From contig CAZXVH010000044.1 in assembly GCA_964643965.1 (NCBI GenBank), positions 1 to 35,452 of the forward strand: a stretch of DNA of 35,452 nucleotides. Direction: 5' to 3'. The notes under the pieces are model-generated. The model did no database searches and had not been told where the DNA came from. It saw only the letters and a list, made by a program, of their open reading frames with translations. Positions 18,201-25,972 of the stretch are shown in pieces. How positions within the stretch are numbered: the stretch's first letter is position 1; every line of letters begins with the position of its first letter. Source of the stretch: GCA-2746795 sp964643965 (lineage in GTDB: Bacteria > Chloroflexota > Anaerolineae > Promineifilales > Promineifilaceae). A program made the position numbers and the translations under genes.

Positions 18201-19410
18201 TGGGCTGCTTTTGGCTGGCGGCCCGGCCGATGAGGGAAGTGGCGTCAAGCGGCAGCGCATCGCCGGCCGCTAACAGTTGGACGCCCGCTTCCCCTACGCT
18301 GGCCAGGAGGGTGAGGGTACTTTGGCTGTCATCGGCCAGATAAAGTTGCACATGGTATAAATCAAAGCGATCCCGAATGAGGGAAACGGCCGTTGTCGCC
18401 AATTCATCCAAATCTCGTAATTGCGAGACCTTTTGACCAATCTCTGCGGCAAAAGCTAAATCTTTTGTGCGCTCTTGTACCGCCACTTCTAGTATTGTAA
18501 AAGAATCTCGGAGACGTTCAGCCATCGCATTAAATGTTTGCGCCAAAACGCCAAATTCATCCTTGTTTTCGAGTTGAATTTCTACATCCAAATTGCCCTG
18601 ACTAATTTCTTCAGCGGCATTGATGAGATTGTTCATTGGATTTGTGAGCGTTTGGCTGATTGCCAATGCCAGCAAGGGCATAAGCATCAGTGCAATCGCC
18701 ACCACAGATAGGCTAAAAGCCAATGTCTGTGAAATGGCCTCATACGTGGCGCTGTTTTGCATAATTTCTGCATTAAGATTATTGAAAAACGTAAAAAAGA
18801 AAATCCCAGCTACTAACATGACCACGATGGTGGGAATGCTGACAAACGTCACAAGCATCTTTGTGCGCAACCGTAGACGATTATATTGAAAGAGTAAGAC
18901 AAGAAATAGGCCAATGGCAGTGAAACCTAGTACATATAAAGGCAAGGGACGGTGGATGATAACAAGGCGTTCAAAAGGTATCCATAGATCTATGAGAACG
19001 GTGGTAATGCCTGCCAAAGAACCCAGGATAATAAATCTGTTTGCCCGTTTGTCGGGTAAAGTTTGAATAGAGATGCCTGTAATGATGAGCAAGCCTATCA
19101 GGGCAACCGGTAAGGCGCGGGCAATGACAACAAATGGAATATAGAGGATAAGCAGCAGCAAAGAAACCAAAAGGATGGAGATGCCAGTAACATGCTGTTT
19201 TCGGCGGCATAAAAAGGCGCTGCTCCAGGCAGAAATAGATAAGCAGAGAAAAAATAAAATAGTTGTAAACCCGCGCCAATTCCTAAAAACTTCGTTGGTG
19301 AACATCTGATAAGCAAGGAAGACAGTTGCCATTGTAAAAACAGCGCCCAAGACAGATGATATCCAGAATGCCGGTTTAGCCTTCATTGTGATGTTATTTT
19401 GTGCTTCCAT
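15238..19410 (-). CDS. Polytopic outputless sensor protein: 8TM-HAMP-GAF-PAS-PAS-GAF-PAS-REGW module-GAF
   Basis: 1390 residues. About eight hydrophobic spans fill residues 14-253, followed by HAMP 252-305, GAF 320-480, PAS 490-605, PAS 613-738, GAF 750-912, PAS 915-1030, a REGW module 1055-1165, GAF 1175-1335 and the tail ATREIGRALGLETFVYL. The membrane part resembles that of the protein at 31279-33837 (shared GI(S/A)IQT(L/I)P at the end of span 4, a D-x-W/F-x-P turn, and an R-x-K before span 7), but here only a short loop separates spans 7 and 8, where the other protein has a dCACHE domain. PAS 2 is a close copy of PAS 1/2 in the 10950-15155 protein. A GGAG lies about 9 bases before the ATG. 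No output domain is present. Confidence 0.93.
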   Translation of the reverse strand: MEAQNNITMKAKPAFWISSVLGAVFTMATVFLAYQMFTNEVFRNWRGFTTILFFLCLSISAWSSAFLCRRKQHVTGISILLVSLLLLILYIPFVVIARALPVALIGLLIITGISIQTLPDKRANRFIILGSLAGITTVLIDLWIPFERLVIIHRPLPLYVLGFTAIGLFLVLLFQYNRLRLRTKMLVTFVSIPTIVVMLVAGIFFFTFFNNLNAEIMQNSATYEAISQTLAFSLSVVAIALMLMPLLALAISQTLTNPMNNLINAAEEISQGNLDVEIQLENKDEFGVLAQTFNAMAERLRDSFTILEVAVQERTKDLAFAAEIGQKVSQLRDLDELATTAVSLIRDRFDLYHVQLYLADDSQSTLTLLASVGEAGVQLLAAGDALPLDATSLIGRAASQKQPILVGDTAVSDNFMAHPLLPDIRSETAVPLLAGRTVVGVLDLQSDQPHTFTEENLPAFVTLAGQLAIAVENSTLFAEQKQAENRLIEEQNRTLLILESIGTPLVIARASDGLIIYVNEPLSRIVNIPREELVGQITPDYFQNPADRQIFVEGLRQKGEMSNFEVTLKNRDGTLFRALLTGKIAQFQDDLVTITSFIDITERQKIAAAIEENQALLRTLVDSTPDWIFIKNREHRYQMVNQAYADSWRLEPEAFIGKNDLEIGFPEEIVNGNPEKGIRGLWADDQEIMEAGEIKIIDEETAVVDGEPRTFNTIKVPLKNPAGEVTGIVSFVHDITTLKQAEAVMAKQTADLQTVAELSTAVSTTLDTKQLLQTVVNHTKERFNLYHAHIYLLNASQNFLELAAGAGEVGQQMVAAGHNIPFHQPNSLVAQAARSGQGVIVNQVTADPAFLPNPLLPQTQSEMAVPMMVGNKVIGVLDVQSEEVGHFTITDINIQTTLAAQIAAALENARAYEQARQSAFIMENSTNIIATISVDQKIQYLNNAGLRQLGYKSLADVQGKNISILFPKEAAESHRTVTMLAVLEHGLWRGDSMLVTTSGERFPVEQVATMIRDESGVPQMIIFNMTDISERKAAEAAQQALTAELAEQLERVNALQRSLTREGWQAFMTTSKRPFQGFAFNKSGVKTLTDAELNSENGKGKRPLHTGGNEFINPVKIHGATIGQIGARHPDGKPLSEAQQELLTSLTNQVAEALERARLSEQTQIALTETEQREQELAVLNEMAQSLTAQTTVDDVLDVIHDYTTRLMASDEFYIAFYNAAENEIIFPYGILDGRVVRNYGRRKGGKGLTEHVLAQGHPLLIPNNIDQYLHELGIEAVGKSAESWMGCPMQYGEQVVGLISLQSYTTPNAYTELDLRLLTAIANQGAIAIENARLIEATGKRARQEQLLREVSTKVSAAVDAESVLHVATREIGRALGLETFVYLKSPKE

Positions 19411-19506
19411 AAAAATATCTCCGCTTGTTTGGATTGTCTCCTTTGGGGTTAACCCATGAAAAGGGGATCCATGTGAAGAGTCGCTTATGTTGTCAATGAC
19501 AACTAT

Positions 19507-22500
19507 TTAATGTCCATTTGCGCCCACTGCTTTTATTTCTTCCTCAGGGGCGTCTTCTAAATAGATAAAGGTTTCTAAACCCAATGCCTGACCAATCTCA
19601 CGCGCGGCCGTGCGTAATACCATTTCCGCATCTGGGGCGGCATAAACCCGATCAGAAACCTGGCGTAGAATTTGTTCCCGTTCCGCCCTGGCTTGCGCCT
19701 CTTGATATAAGCGCTGCGATTGGGCCACGGTGGCTGCCTGTCCGGTTAAACTGGTGATCTGGCGAATGTCATCGGCCGTCAAATGCTGCGGTTCCAGGGC
19801 ATAACCGAGGATGAAACCAAGCCAGTTGGCGCCAATAACCAGCGGTACAGCCAGAACAGAACGCATCCCCATCCCATCCACAATTAAGTTTTGTGTATTT
19901 TTGTCCACCGCTTCATCCTGCACCAGATCATCCACCAGGAAGGGCGCATCCCGCTCCAAATATTTCAAAATAGGATATTGGTCTACGGGAAAAACAGAGC
20001 CGATGGGGATGACATTCACCTGCTTGTCTTTGCGCCACACCGCCGAAAGTGTGAGCGACCTGGCTTTCTCTTCAGCAGCCAGCAGCCGGTCAAAGAAGAA
20101 CAAACTGACGCGCTCATAATCCTGGAGCCGGGTAGCCATCACCACAGCCTGGAGAATTTCATCCAGGGTGGTCGCGCGTACCACCCGTTCACTGCCGGAG
20201 AACAAAGCTTGTGTCTGGCTGCGGGCGGTTTCCGTTGCTTCAAACAAACGGGCGCGTTCTAGCGCTTCTGCCACCTGGCCTGATATGGCTTCTACCAGCG
20301 CCAAATCCTCTGTCGATAATCTTTTATCAAACGTCTTAATGCCTAAACGACCGATGGCCGAGCCATGCACAGAGATGGGGTATGTCAGGGCGTTTTGGGC
20401 GTCATGCCCATTGGTGGGTTCTGAAGCCATGATGGTTTGCACGCCCTCTTGTGACGCCAAAAAACCTTGCACCGGGCGGTTGGCAGCGGTTAAAAATGCT
20501 TGCCAACCTTCACGAGTAATCGCTTTTTGCAGCGCATTCACCTCTTCCAATGCATTTTGTGTTTGTTGATACTGTTCTGCGTTTTGCAAGGCGACTGCAA
20601 TTTGAGAGGCCAATGTGGTTTGCACATTGATGTCTTCGGCAGAGAATCCATTTATTTCCGAAGCTTGAATGTCCAGTACGCCCAAGAGCAGTCCGCCCGT
20701 CATCAGGGGTACGGCCAACTCAGATTTTGTGTCTGGCAGCAGCGGATGCGCCAGGAAGCCCGGATCAGCTTTGACATCACCTACCATTAAAGCTGTGCCT
20801 TCACGAGCGCTTCTGGCCACCAATGAACGGGGCGCCGACAACGGGATTTGGCGAGATTCAGCGACCATTTTCCGGCCAATCTCACCAGCCCCGGCCGAAA
20901 GAATCAAACTATCTGAGATGTCATCATACAAATAAATGTGGGCATGGTAGAAACCAAACTTGGTTTTTGTGAGGTCTACAATATTTTGCAACTGTTGGCG
21001 TGGCTCCAATGTAGTGCTGATGGCCGTGCCCACTTCGGCCACCGTCTGTAAGCCGGCGGCGGTGGCCAGCACCCGCGCTACCAGGCGTTGGTTTACAATG
21101 TAGTTGGTAATGCGCCGGCCAATATCGCCAATCAGAGCGCTTTCTTCGTTTAGGAAAATGTGATCTTCCGTGTAGGCGATCACAATTTGTCCCACCAGTT
21201 TTTCTTCAAGACGCAGCCCCTCCACGATATGGCAGGGCAGGTTAATGGCGTCTGCATCGCCGTACAAGTTTCCCTCCAGGGTGATGGCAGCCCGGCAAAC
21301 CTCGGTATGCTGCATCCCGCTGGGGATGCGTTCGGCAATAAAGGTGAGGAATTCAGCAATGTCTGGCTGTTCATCTGTTTTACGGCCGATTTCGTTCAGC
21401 AGATTGAGTTCTTTCACGCGCACGGCTAACTGATGTTCGGCTTCTTTTTGCTCGGTAATGTCTTGAGAGATACCCAGGAGATATTGCGGCGTCCCCTCTG
21501 CATCCATGATGGGCACTTTGATGGTATGCAGCAGGCGGATTCCCTTATCGCTGGTTTGGATCGGTTCTTCGGGAATGTCTACCAGGACGCCTTTTTGCAG
21601 CGTATTCCTGTCCGTTTGTGCAAGGAACGCTGCTTCATCCTCTGGGTAGAAGTCATAGTCAGTTTTGCCAATGAAGGCTTCGGCCGGCCGCCCCATCAGG
21701 GCGGCGCCCGCCTTGTTCCAGCGCAGGAAACGAAGGTCGGTGGCGTCTTTGACAAAGAGCATGAGAGGCAGATTTTCAATGACGGAATCCAGGAAGCGGG
21801 CATTTTCTTCCTGGCGGCGGGTGTTTGCTTTGAGGGCATCTGTCAGCCGTTCTTGTTCTCTAAAGAGGGAGGCGTTTTCCAGGGCGATGGCAAGCTGACC
21901 GGCCAACGCCTCAAAAGCAGGCAAGTTTGCCTCGGTTAATCCGCCAGGTAGGGTGCTTTGCAAGTTGAGGACGCCTCGAACGCTTTCGCCCAGGAGCAAG
22001 GGGATAGCCATTTCAGAGCGGGTGTAGGGCAAAGAGGGGTTGGGCTTAAACAAGGGTGATTGGGCGGTGTCAGAGACGGTGACAGTTCGTTTTTCCAGGG
22101 CAGAGAGGCCGTTGATGGAGTGGGCGTCGATAGCCAGTTTATGCCCTTGAGCCAACAAATGTTCACCAGCTGAACCGGTGGCGGCCGTTAACTCTAAACC
22201 GGTGCTGTAGTCATTGGTGAGATATATCTGGGCGTAATACAAATCAAAGCGAGAGCGAATGCGTTCTACTGAACTTTTTAATAAGTCATCTAAATCACGA
22301 ATCTGAGCGATGTTTTGGCCGATTTCAGCAGCCAATGCCAGGTCTCGTGTTTGTTCCGCCACCCGAATTTCCAGTTGATCTTGAATGGTTTGGAGTTCTT
22401 GATTGCTCACTGCCAGGGATTGTTCGCTTTCTCTGGCGTTTTCGAGGGCGCGGCTCAGGGAGTTGATGATCAAGGTGAGAAGAATGGCGATGAAAATGAA

Positions 22501-23004
22501 AATAGCGGTTGTATCAGATGCCTGATTGTAAGGATTGTCGTACTCAACGAAAATGAATTCGTTTACCTCAGCATAGGCCAGGATCCAGCCAGCAAAGATG
22601 GTAAGGAAGGTCACCAGGATGCCGGCTTTCCACCCTTCAAACAGGCCGGCCAGTAGAACGACGATGAGCAGGCCGATGAAGGCAGCGTCTATCAAGCCGT
22701 TGGAGCCCCAGGCTATCAGGAACAGGGCGATCCAGGTTGAGGCAATGAGTAAGTAGCTGATAGAGTGGACATGACCCCGATTTAAAAATACCTTTAGACC
22801 AATGACGACAACCAATAAAACAGTTAACAGAATAAAGCTGTTTGAGGAGATACCGATAGAGCCGGCCACCGTCGCTTGCAGGGCTAAGTAGACGCTCAGC
22901 AGCAAAATAACAGCGATGAGAACGGCGTTTAACAGCTCGGCGACGCGGTTTTTTTCAGGGTCATCAAAGGTGGGTGGTTTGAACCAATTTTTCAGGGTAT
23001 TCAT
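19507..23004 (-). CDS. Polytopic outputless sensor protein: 6TM-coiled coil-GAF-PAS-GAF-like-GAF-REGW module-GAF
   Basis: 1165 residues. Six spans (about 23-45, 56-74, 81-103, 105-123, 128-148, 165-184) are joined by a coiled coil (185-230) rather than HAMP to GAF 225-385, PAS 403-520, a short GAF-like domain 528-640, GAF 650-815, a REGW module 826-925, GAF 940-1105 and the tail TAAREIGQALGLETFIYL. The loops PSLPYTRSEMAIP and PLLPDTKSELAVP mark two GAFs. The sixth domain (LFFFDRLLA...AVPLVIGANWLGFILG) matches the last GAF of the next protein upstream. Its start is three bases from the stop of the 23008-25971 gene, so translation is likely coupled. On the downstream side a 15-base inverted repeat (19489-19503) follows the stop, without a T-run. 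No output domain is visible. Confidence 0.93.
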   Translation of the reverse strand: MNTLKNWFKPPTFDDPEKNRVAELLNAVLIAVILLLSVYLALQATVAGSIGISSNSFILLTVLLVVVIGLKVFLNRGHVHSISYLLIASTWIALFLIAWGSNGLIDAAFIGLLIVVLLAGLFEGWKAGILVTFLTIFAGWILAYAEVNEFIFVEYDNPYNQASDTTAIFIFIAILLTLIINSLSRALENARESEQSLAVSNQELQTIQDQLEIRVAEQTRDLALAAEIGQNIAQIRDLDDLLKSSVERIRSRFDLYYAQIYLTNDYSTGLELTAATGSAGEHLLAQGHKLAIDAHSINGLSALEKRTVTVSDTAQSPLFKPNPSLPYTRSEMAIPLLLGESVRGVLNLQSTLPGGLTEANLPAFEALAGQLAIALENASLFREQERLTDALKANTRRQEENARFLDSVIENLPLMLFVKDATDLRFLRWNKAGAALMGRPAEAFIGKTDYDFYPEDEAAFLAQTDRNTLQKGVLVDIPEEPIQTSDKGIRLLHTIKVPIMDAEGTPQYLLGISQDITEQKEAEHQLAVRVKELNLLNEIGRKTDEQPDIAEFLTFIAERIPSGMQHTEVCRAAITLEGNLYGDADAINLPCHIVEGLRLEEKLVGQIVIAYTEDHIFLNEESALIGDIGRRITNYIVNQRLVARVLATAAGLQTVAEVGTAISTTLEPRQQLQNIVDLTKTKFGFYHAHIYLYDDISDSLILSAGAGEIGRKMVAESRQIPLSAPRSLVARSAREGTALMVGDVKADPGFLAHPLLPDTKSELAVPLMTGGLLLGVLDIQASEINGFSAEDINVQTTLASQIAVALQNAEQYQQTQNALEEVNALQKAITREGWQAFLTAANRPVQGFLASQEGVQTIMASEPTNGHDAQNALTYPISVHGSAIGRLGIKTFDKRLSTEDLALVEAISGQVAEALERARLFEATETARSQTQALFSGSERVVRATTLDEILQAVVMATRLQDYERVSLFFFDRLLAAEEKARSLTLSAVWRKDKQVNVIPIGSVFPVDQYPILKYLERDAPFLVDDLVQDEAVDKNTQNLIVDGMGMRSVLAVPLVIGANWLGFILGYALEPQHLTADDIRQITSLTGQAATVAQSQRLYQEAQARAEREQILRQVSDRVYAAPDAEMVLRTAAREIGQALGLETFIYLEDAPEEEIKAVGANGH

Positions 23005-23007
23005 CAG

Positions 23008-25971
23008 CTATCTCTCTTGTCTGCTGCCGTTCTCGGGTTGAATCTCTTTCATGTCAGCAGGTTCCGGTTTATCCAGGTAGATAAATGAGTCTGCGCCCAG
23101 AACACGGTTGACTTCTTTAACGGCCGTTTTCATAATTGATTCCGCATCAGGCGCCGCATACACCTTGGCGCCCACTTCACGCAGCAGTTGTTCATGGCGG
23201 GCGCGGGCTTGAGCCTGGGCAAACAAGCGCTGCGTCTGGCCCACGGCCGCCGCCTGATCTACCAGGCTGCTGATTTGCCGAATGTCATCTTCGCTAAGAT
23301 TCATGGGGGCAAATGATTGCGCTACCAGCAGCCCAAACCATTGCTCGCCGACCATTAGTGGGAAATAGGCAAGGCTGGTGACGCCCAAACGTTCGGCAAG
23401 CATTACTGCATCTGGCCCTAAGCGATCATCGCTCGTAATATGGGGGAAGATGGCGGGTTTATTTCTTTTTACCAGGCGGACGGTGGGCAGCTCGTCGAAG
23501 GTGTATTGACGGCCTACAGTGGGAGGCGTGTAATCTGGCCTGGTAACCCGGTTAAGGTCTTTTTCCCAAACGGCCGCTACCGTCATCATGCCTGGTTCCA
23601 CATTCGTCCATGGTTTGTCAAAGAACAAGAAATTTGCCCGATCCATGCGTTTAAGCGCCGTGGCTTCAATCAGGGCGTTCAACACTTCCTGGAGAGAATT
23701 AGCGCGTACCACCTGCTCACTGCCGGCGTAAAGCGCGTTCATCTGTTCTCGCGCCAATTCCATCTCCTCAAATAAACGGGAACGATCTAAGGCGCCTGCC
23801 ACCTGCTGCGTCAGGGCATGGAGAACAGCCAACTGATCCTCTCTCAGCGGCGCACCATCCGGGTTACGCGCTCCAATGACGCCAATTGTTTCTCCGCTTA
23901 TCTGGACCGGCACGGCCATAACGTCCGAATCTGGCTGTATACTCTGACCTTCAACGGCCGCCAAAACAGTAGGCACTGTGCCTTGCTGCACATCACGGGT
24001 GGAAATAAAACCGACTTGGTCGTCGGCATACTTAAACCCTTGGATGAGCCGGTTGGGGGAAGTCAGGAAAGCAGACCAGCCTTCATGCGTCATGGCTCTT
24101 TGCAGGGCATTTACCTGGAGGAGCCGTTCTTCCAATTGGGCGGTGAGGCGGCGTTGATCTTCCACCGTTCTGACCCGTTCGGTAATATCACGCATGGTGA
24201 AGCTAAAACCGGTGGGGTTATTTTGGGCGTCATAATTCACGGCAATGGTTTGCTCCACAGGAATGGCGCTGCCATCATTTCTTTGCAAGTGTGCTTCGCT
24301 TGTCCAGGAACCAGAGGCCAAAGCCTGCGGAATCCCTTCATTTAACATTGTTTCAGCATCTTTAGGTATATAGAAATCAGCAGCAGACATGGTGGAAACA
24401 TCATAATTTTTGGGTAAACCGATCATGGCTAAACCGGCCGGATTCACGTACTGAGCTTCACCCTCCACTGTACTGACGCCGATGAAATCTGGATGAGATT
24501 CTACAATAGCGGCCAGGGTTTGTATACGTACTCCGAGCCGCAGACTTTCAATAGAGGCTGCCAGGAGCGTGGCGATCTGCTGCATAAAATGAACATCTTC
24601 TTCGTTAAAGGCGTATAGTTGTTTGCTGCCAATATTGATGCTGCCTATCGTTTGATCGCCAACAGAGAGCGGCGCTACCATGAGGCTTTGCAATCCTTGT
24701 TCGGCCAATATGTGAGAATCGGCATAGGTGGATAGCGGCGCTTCTTTGGGTAGTTGTATGATTCGTTTTTCGGTGACGGCCAGACCAACGGCCGTTCCTC
24801 CCAACGGCATCGACGTACCCACGGGCATAACCTCTTCTTCGCCTTGCAGCGCTAAAATCTCAAAAGAATCTGCATTATCTGCCACAAAAGCAATGGAAAC
24901 GCGCTCCCCGTCCATAAGGGTGAGAACATTGACGCTGGCGATATGCAGCACGTCATCCAGGTTTTGGGCGGCCGTAAACTCGGCGCTTAAGATATTGAGC
25001 GCCGCGAAACGCGCTGCCTGGGTTTCGGCATTGGTTAATGTGCTTTGTAAAGCCTGGTATGTTTCTTCGCGCTCCGTAAAAAGCGCCGCATTGGCCATCG
25101 CAACAGACAATTGACCGGCTAAAGATTCAAAAACGAGCATATTTTCTTCAGAAAAAGCATAAGCTTCGGTACTTTGTATGTCTAACACGCCTACCACTTT
25201 ATCTGAGTAAATCAGGGGTATCGCTATTTCAGAACGGGTCTCAGGCAGCAGGGGATTCGGCCGGAAAATCGGATTGTCGTAGGTGTGGGGCGCCAGCACC
25301 GGACGTTTTTCAACGGCCGCTGTGCCATTAATAGAATAGGTGTTGATGTCCAGGTAATGGCCTTGTTTCAAAAGATGTTCAGCCGCCTGTCCTTCAGCCA
25401 CTTTTAATACCAACTGTTTGCCTGAATCATTGACGAGGTAGATTTGCACAAAATAGAGGTCAAAATAATCGTGGATGATGTGCACAGCATTGGCAAGTAC
25501 ATCATCAATATTGCGAATTTCGGAGACGTTTCGGCCCACTTCACCGGCCAGGGCCAGGTCGCGGGTGCGGGCAGATACCCGCTTCTCCAGGTTGTCGATC
25601 ATCCCTTTTAGCTGCAAGGTCATGCTGTTAAAGGCGGTGGCCAGATCGCCAATCTCATCGCTGCGGGTAATGTCTACCAGTCCGTCCAGATCGCCATGGG
25701 CAACGGCCGTTGCTGCCACCGTCAGCGTTTCAATGGGGCGAACCATCCGGCCGGCGGCAAACCAGGTCAGCACTGCCATCAAGGCCATCATTATGAGACC
25801 AATCGCCAGCGCAGAAATCAAAAATTGGGGGATAGCAGCCAGGGCTTCTGATGGCGCCTGCTGCACCACAACCGTGATATAGATCAATATTCCCGCCACC
25901 GGAATCAGGATGGCCAGGAGAACCATGAGGGTAAGCCTTAAGCGAAAGCTACGTTTCATTTTAGATATCAT
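23008..25971 (-). CDS. Membrane outputless sensor protein: 2TM-HAMP-GAF-GAF-PAS-REGW module-GAF
   Basis: 987 residues. Spans at about 13-36 and 49-73 have a loop of only about 12 residues, so any signal is taken up in the membrane or cytoplasm. HAMP 72-126 has the usual DEIGDLATAFNSMT second helix. Then come GAF 140-300 (loop RPNPLLPETRSEIAIP), GAF 320-478, PAS 483-597, a REGW module 622-737 (MTHEGWSAFL, so R is replaced by H), GAF 745-918 and the tail TAVKEVNRVLGADSFIYL, the most diverged tail at this end of the operon. The ATG lies one base from the TGA of the upstream gene, and its GGAG site sits inside that gene's last codons, strong evidence for coupled translation. No kinase or other output domain is present. 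Confidence 0.93.
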   Translation of the reverse strand: MISKMKRSFRLRLTLMVLLAILIPVAGILIYITVVVQQAPSEALAAIPQFLISALAIGLIMMALMAVLTWFAAGRMVRPIETLTVAATAVAHGDLDGLVDITRSDEIGDLATAFNSMTLQLKGMIDNLEKRVSARTRDLALAGEVGRNVSEIRNIDDVLANAVHIIHDYFDLYFVQIYLVNDSGKQLVLKVAEGQAAEHLLKQGHYLDINTYSINGTAAVEKRPVLAPHTYDNPIFRPNPLLPETRSEIAIPLIYSDKVVGVLDIQSTEAYAFSEENMLVFESLAGQLSVAMANAALFTEREETYQALQSTLTNAETQAARFAALNILSAEFTAAQNLDDVLHIASVNVLTLMDGERVSIAFVADNADSFEILALQGEEEVMPVGTSMPLGGTAVGLAVTEKRIIQLPKEAPLSTYADSHILAEQGLQSLMVAPLSVGDQTIGSINIGSKQLYAFNEEDVHFMQQIATLLAASIESLRLGVRIQTLAAIVESHPDFIGVSTVEGEAQYVNPAGLAMIGLPKNYDVSTMSAADFYIPKDAETMLNEGIPQALASGSWTSEAHLQRNDGSAIPVEQTIAVNYDAQNNPTGFSFTMRDITERVRTVEDQRRLTAQLEERLLQVNALQRAMTHEGWSAFLTSPNRLIQGFKYADDQVGFISTRDVQQGTVPTVLAAVEGQSIQPDSDVMAVPVQISGETIGVIGARNPDGAPLREDQLAVLHALTQQVAGALDRSRLFEEMELAREQMNALYAGSEQVVRANSLQEVLNALIEATALKRMDRANFLFFDKPWTNVEPGMMTVAAVWEKDLNRVTRPDYTPPTVGRQYTFDELPTVRLVKRNKPAIFPHITSDDRLGPDAVMLAERLGVTSLAYFPLMVGEQWFGLLVAQSFAPMNLSEDDIRQISSLVDQAAAVGQTQRLFAQAQARARHEQLLREVGAKVYAAPDAESIMKTAVKEVNRVLGADSFIYLDKPEPADMKEIQPENGSRQER

Positions 25972-25972
25972 C

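Noticed and set aside
19489..19503. Internal terminator after the 19507-23004 gene
   Set aside because: GTTGTCAATGACAAC has a 6-bp stem but no following T-run, so I kept it only as a remark on gene spacing.
23818..24345. 175-residue plus-strand frame opposite the 2TM sensor gene
   Set aside because: It is antisense to well-supported REGW and PAS coding sequence; long antisense frames are common opposite these genes and none shows a family motif.
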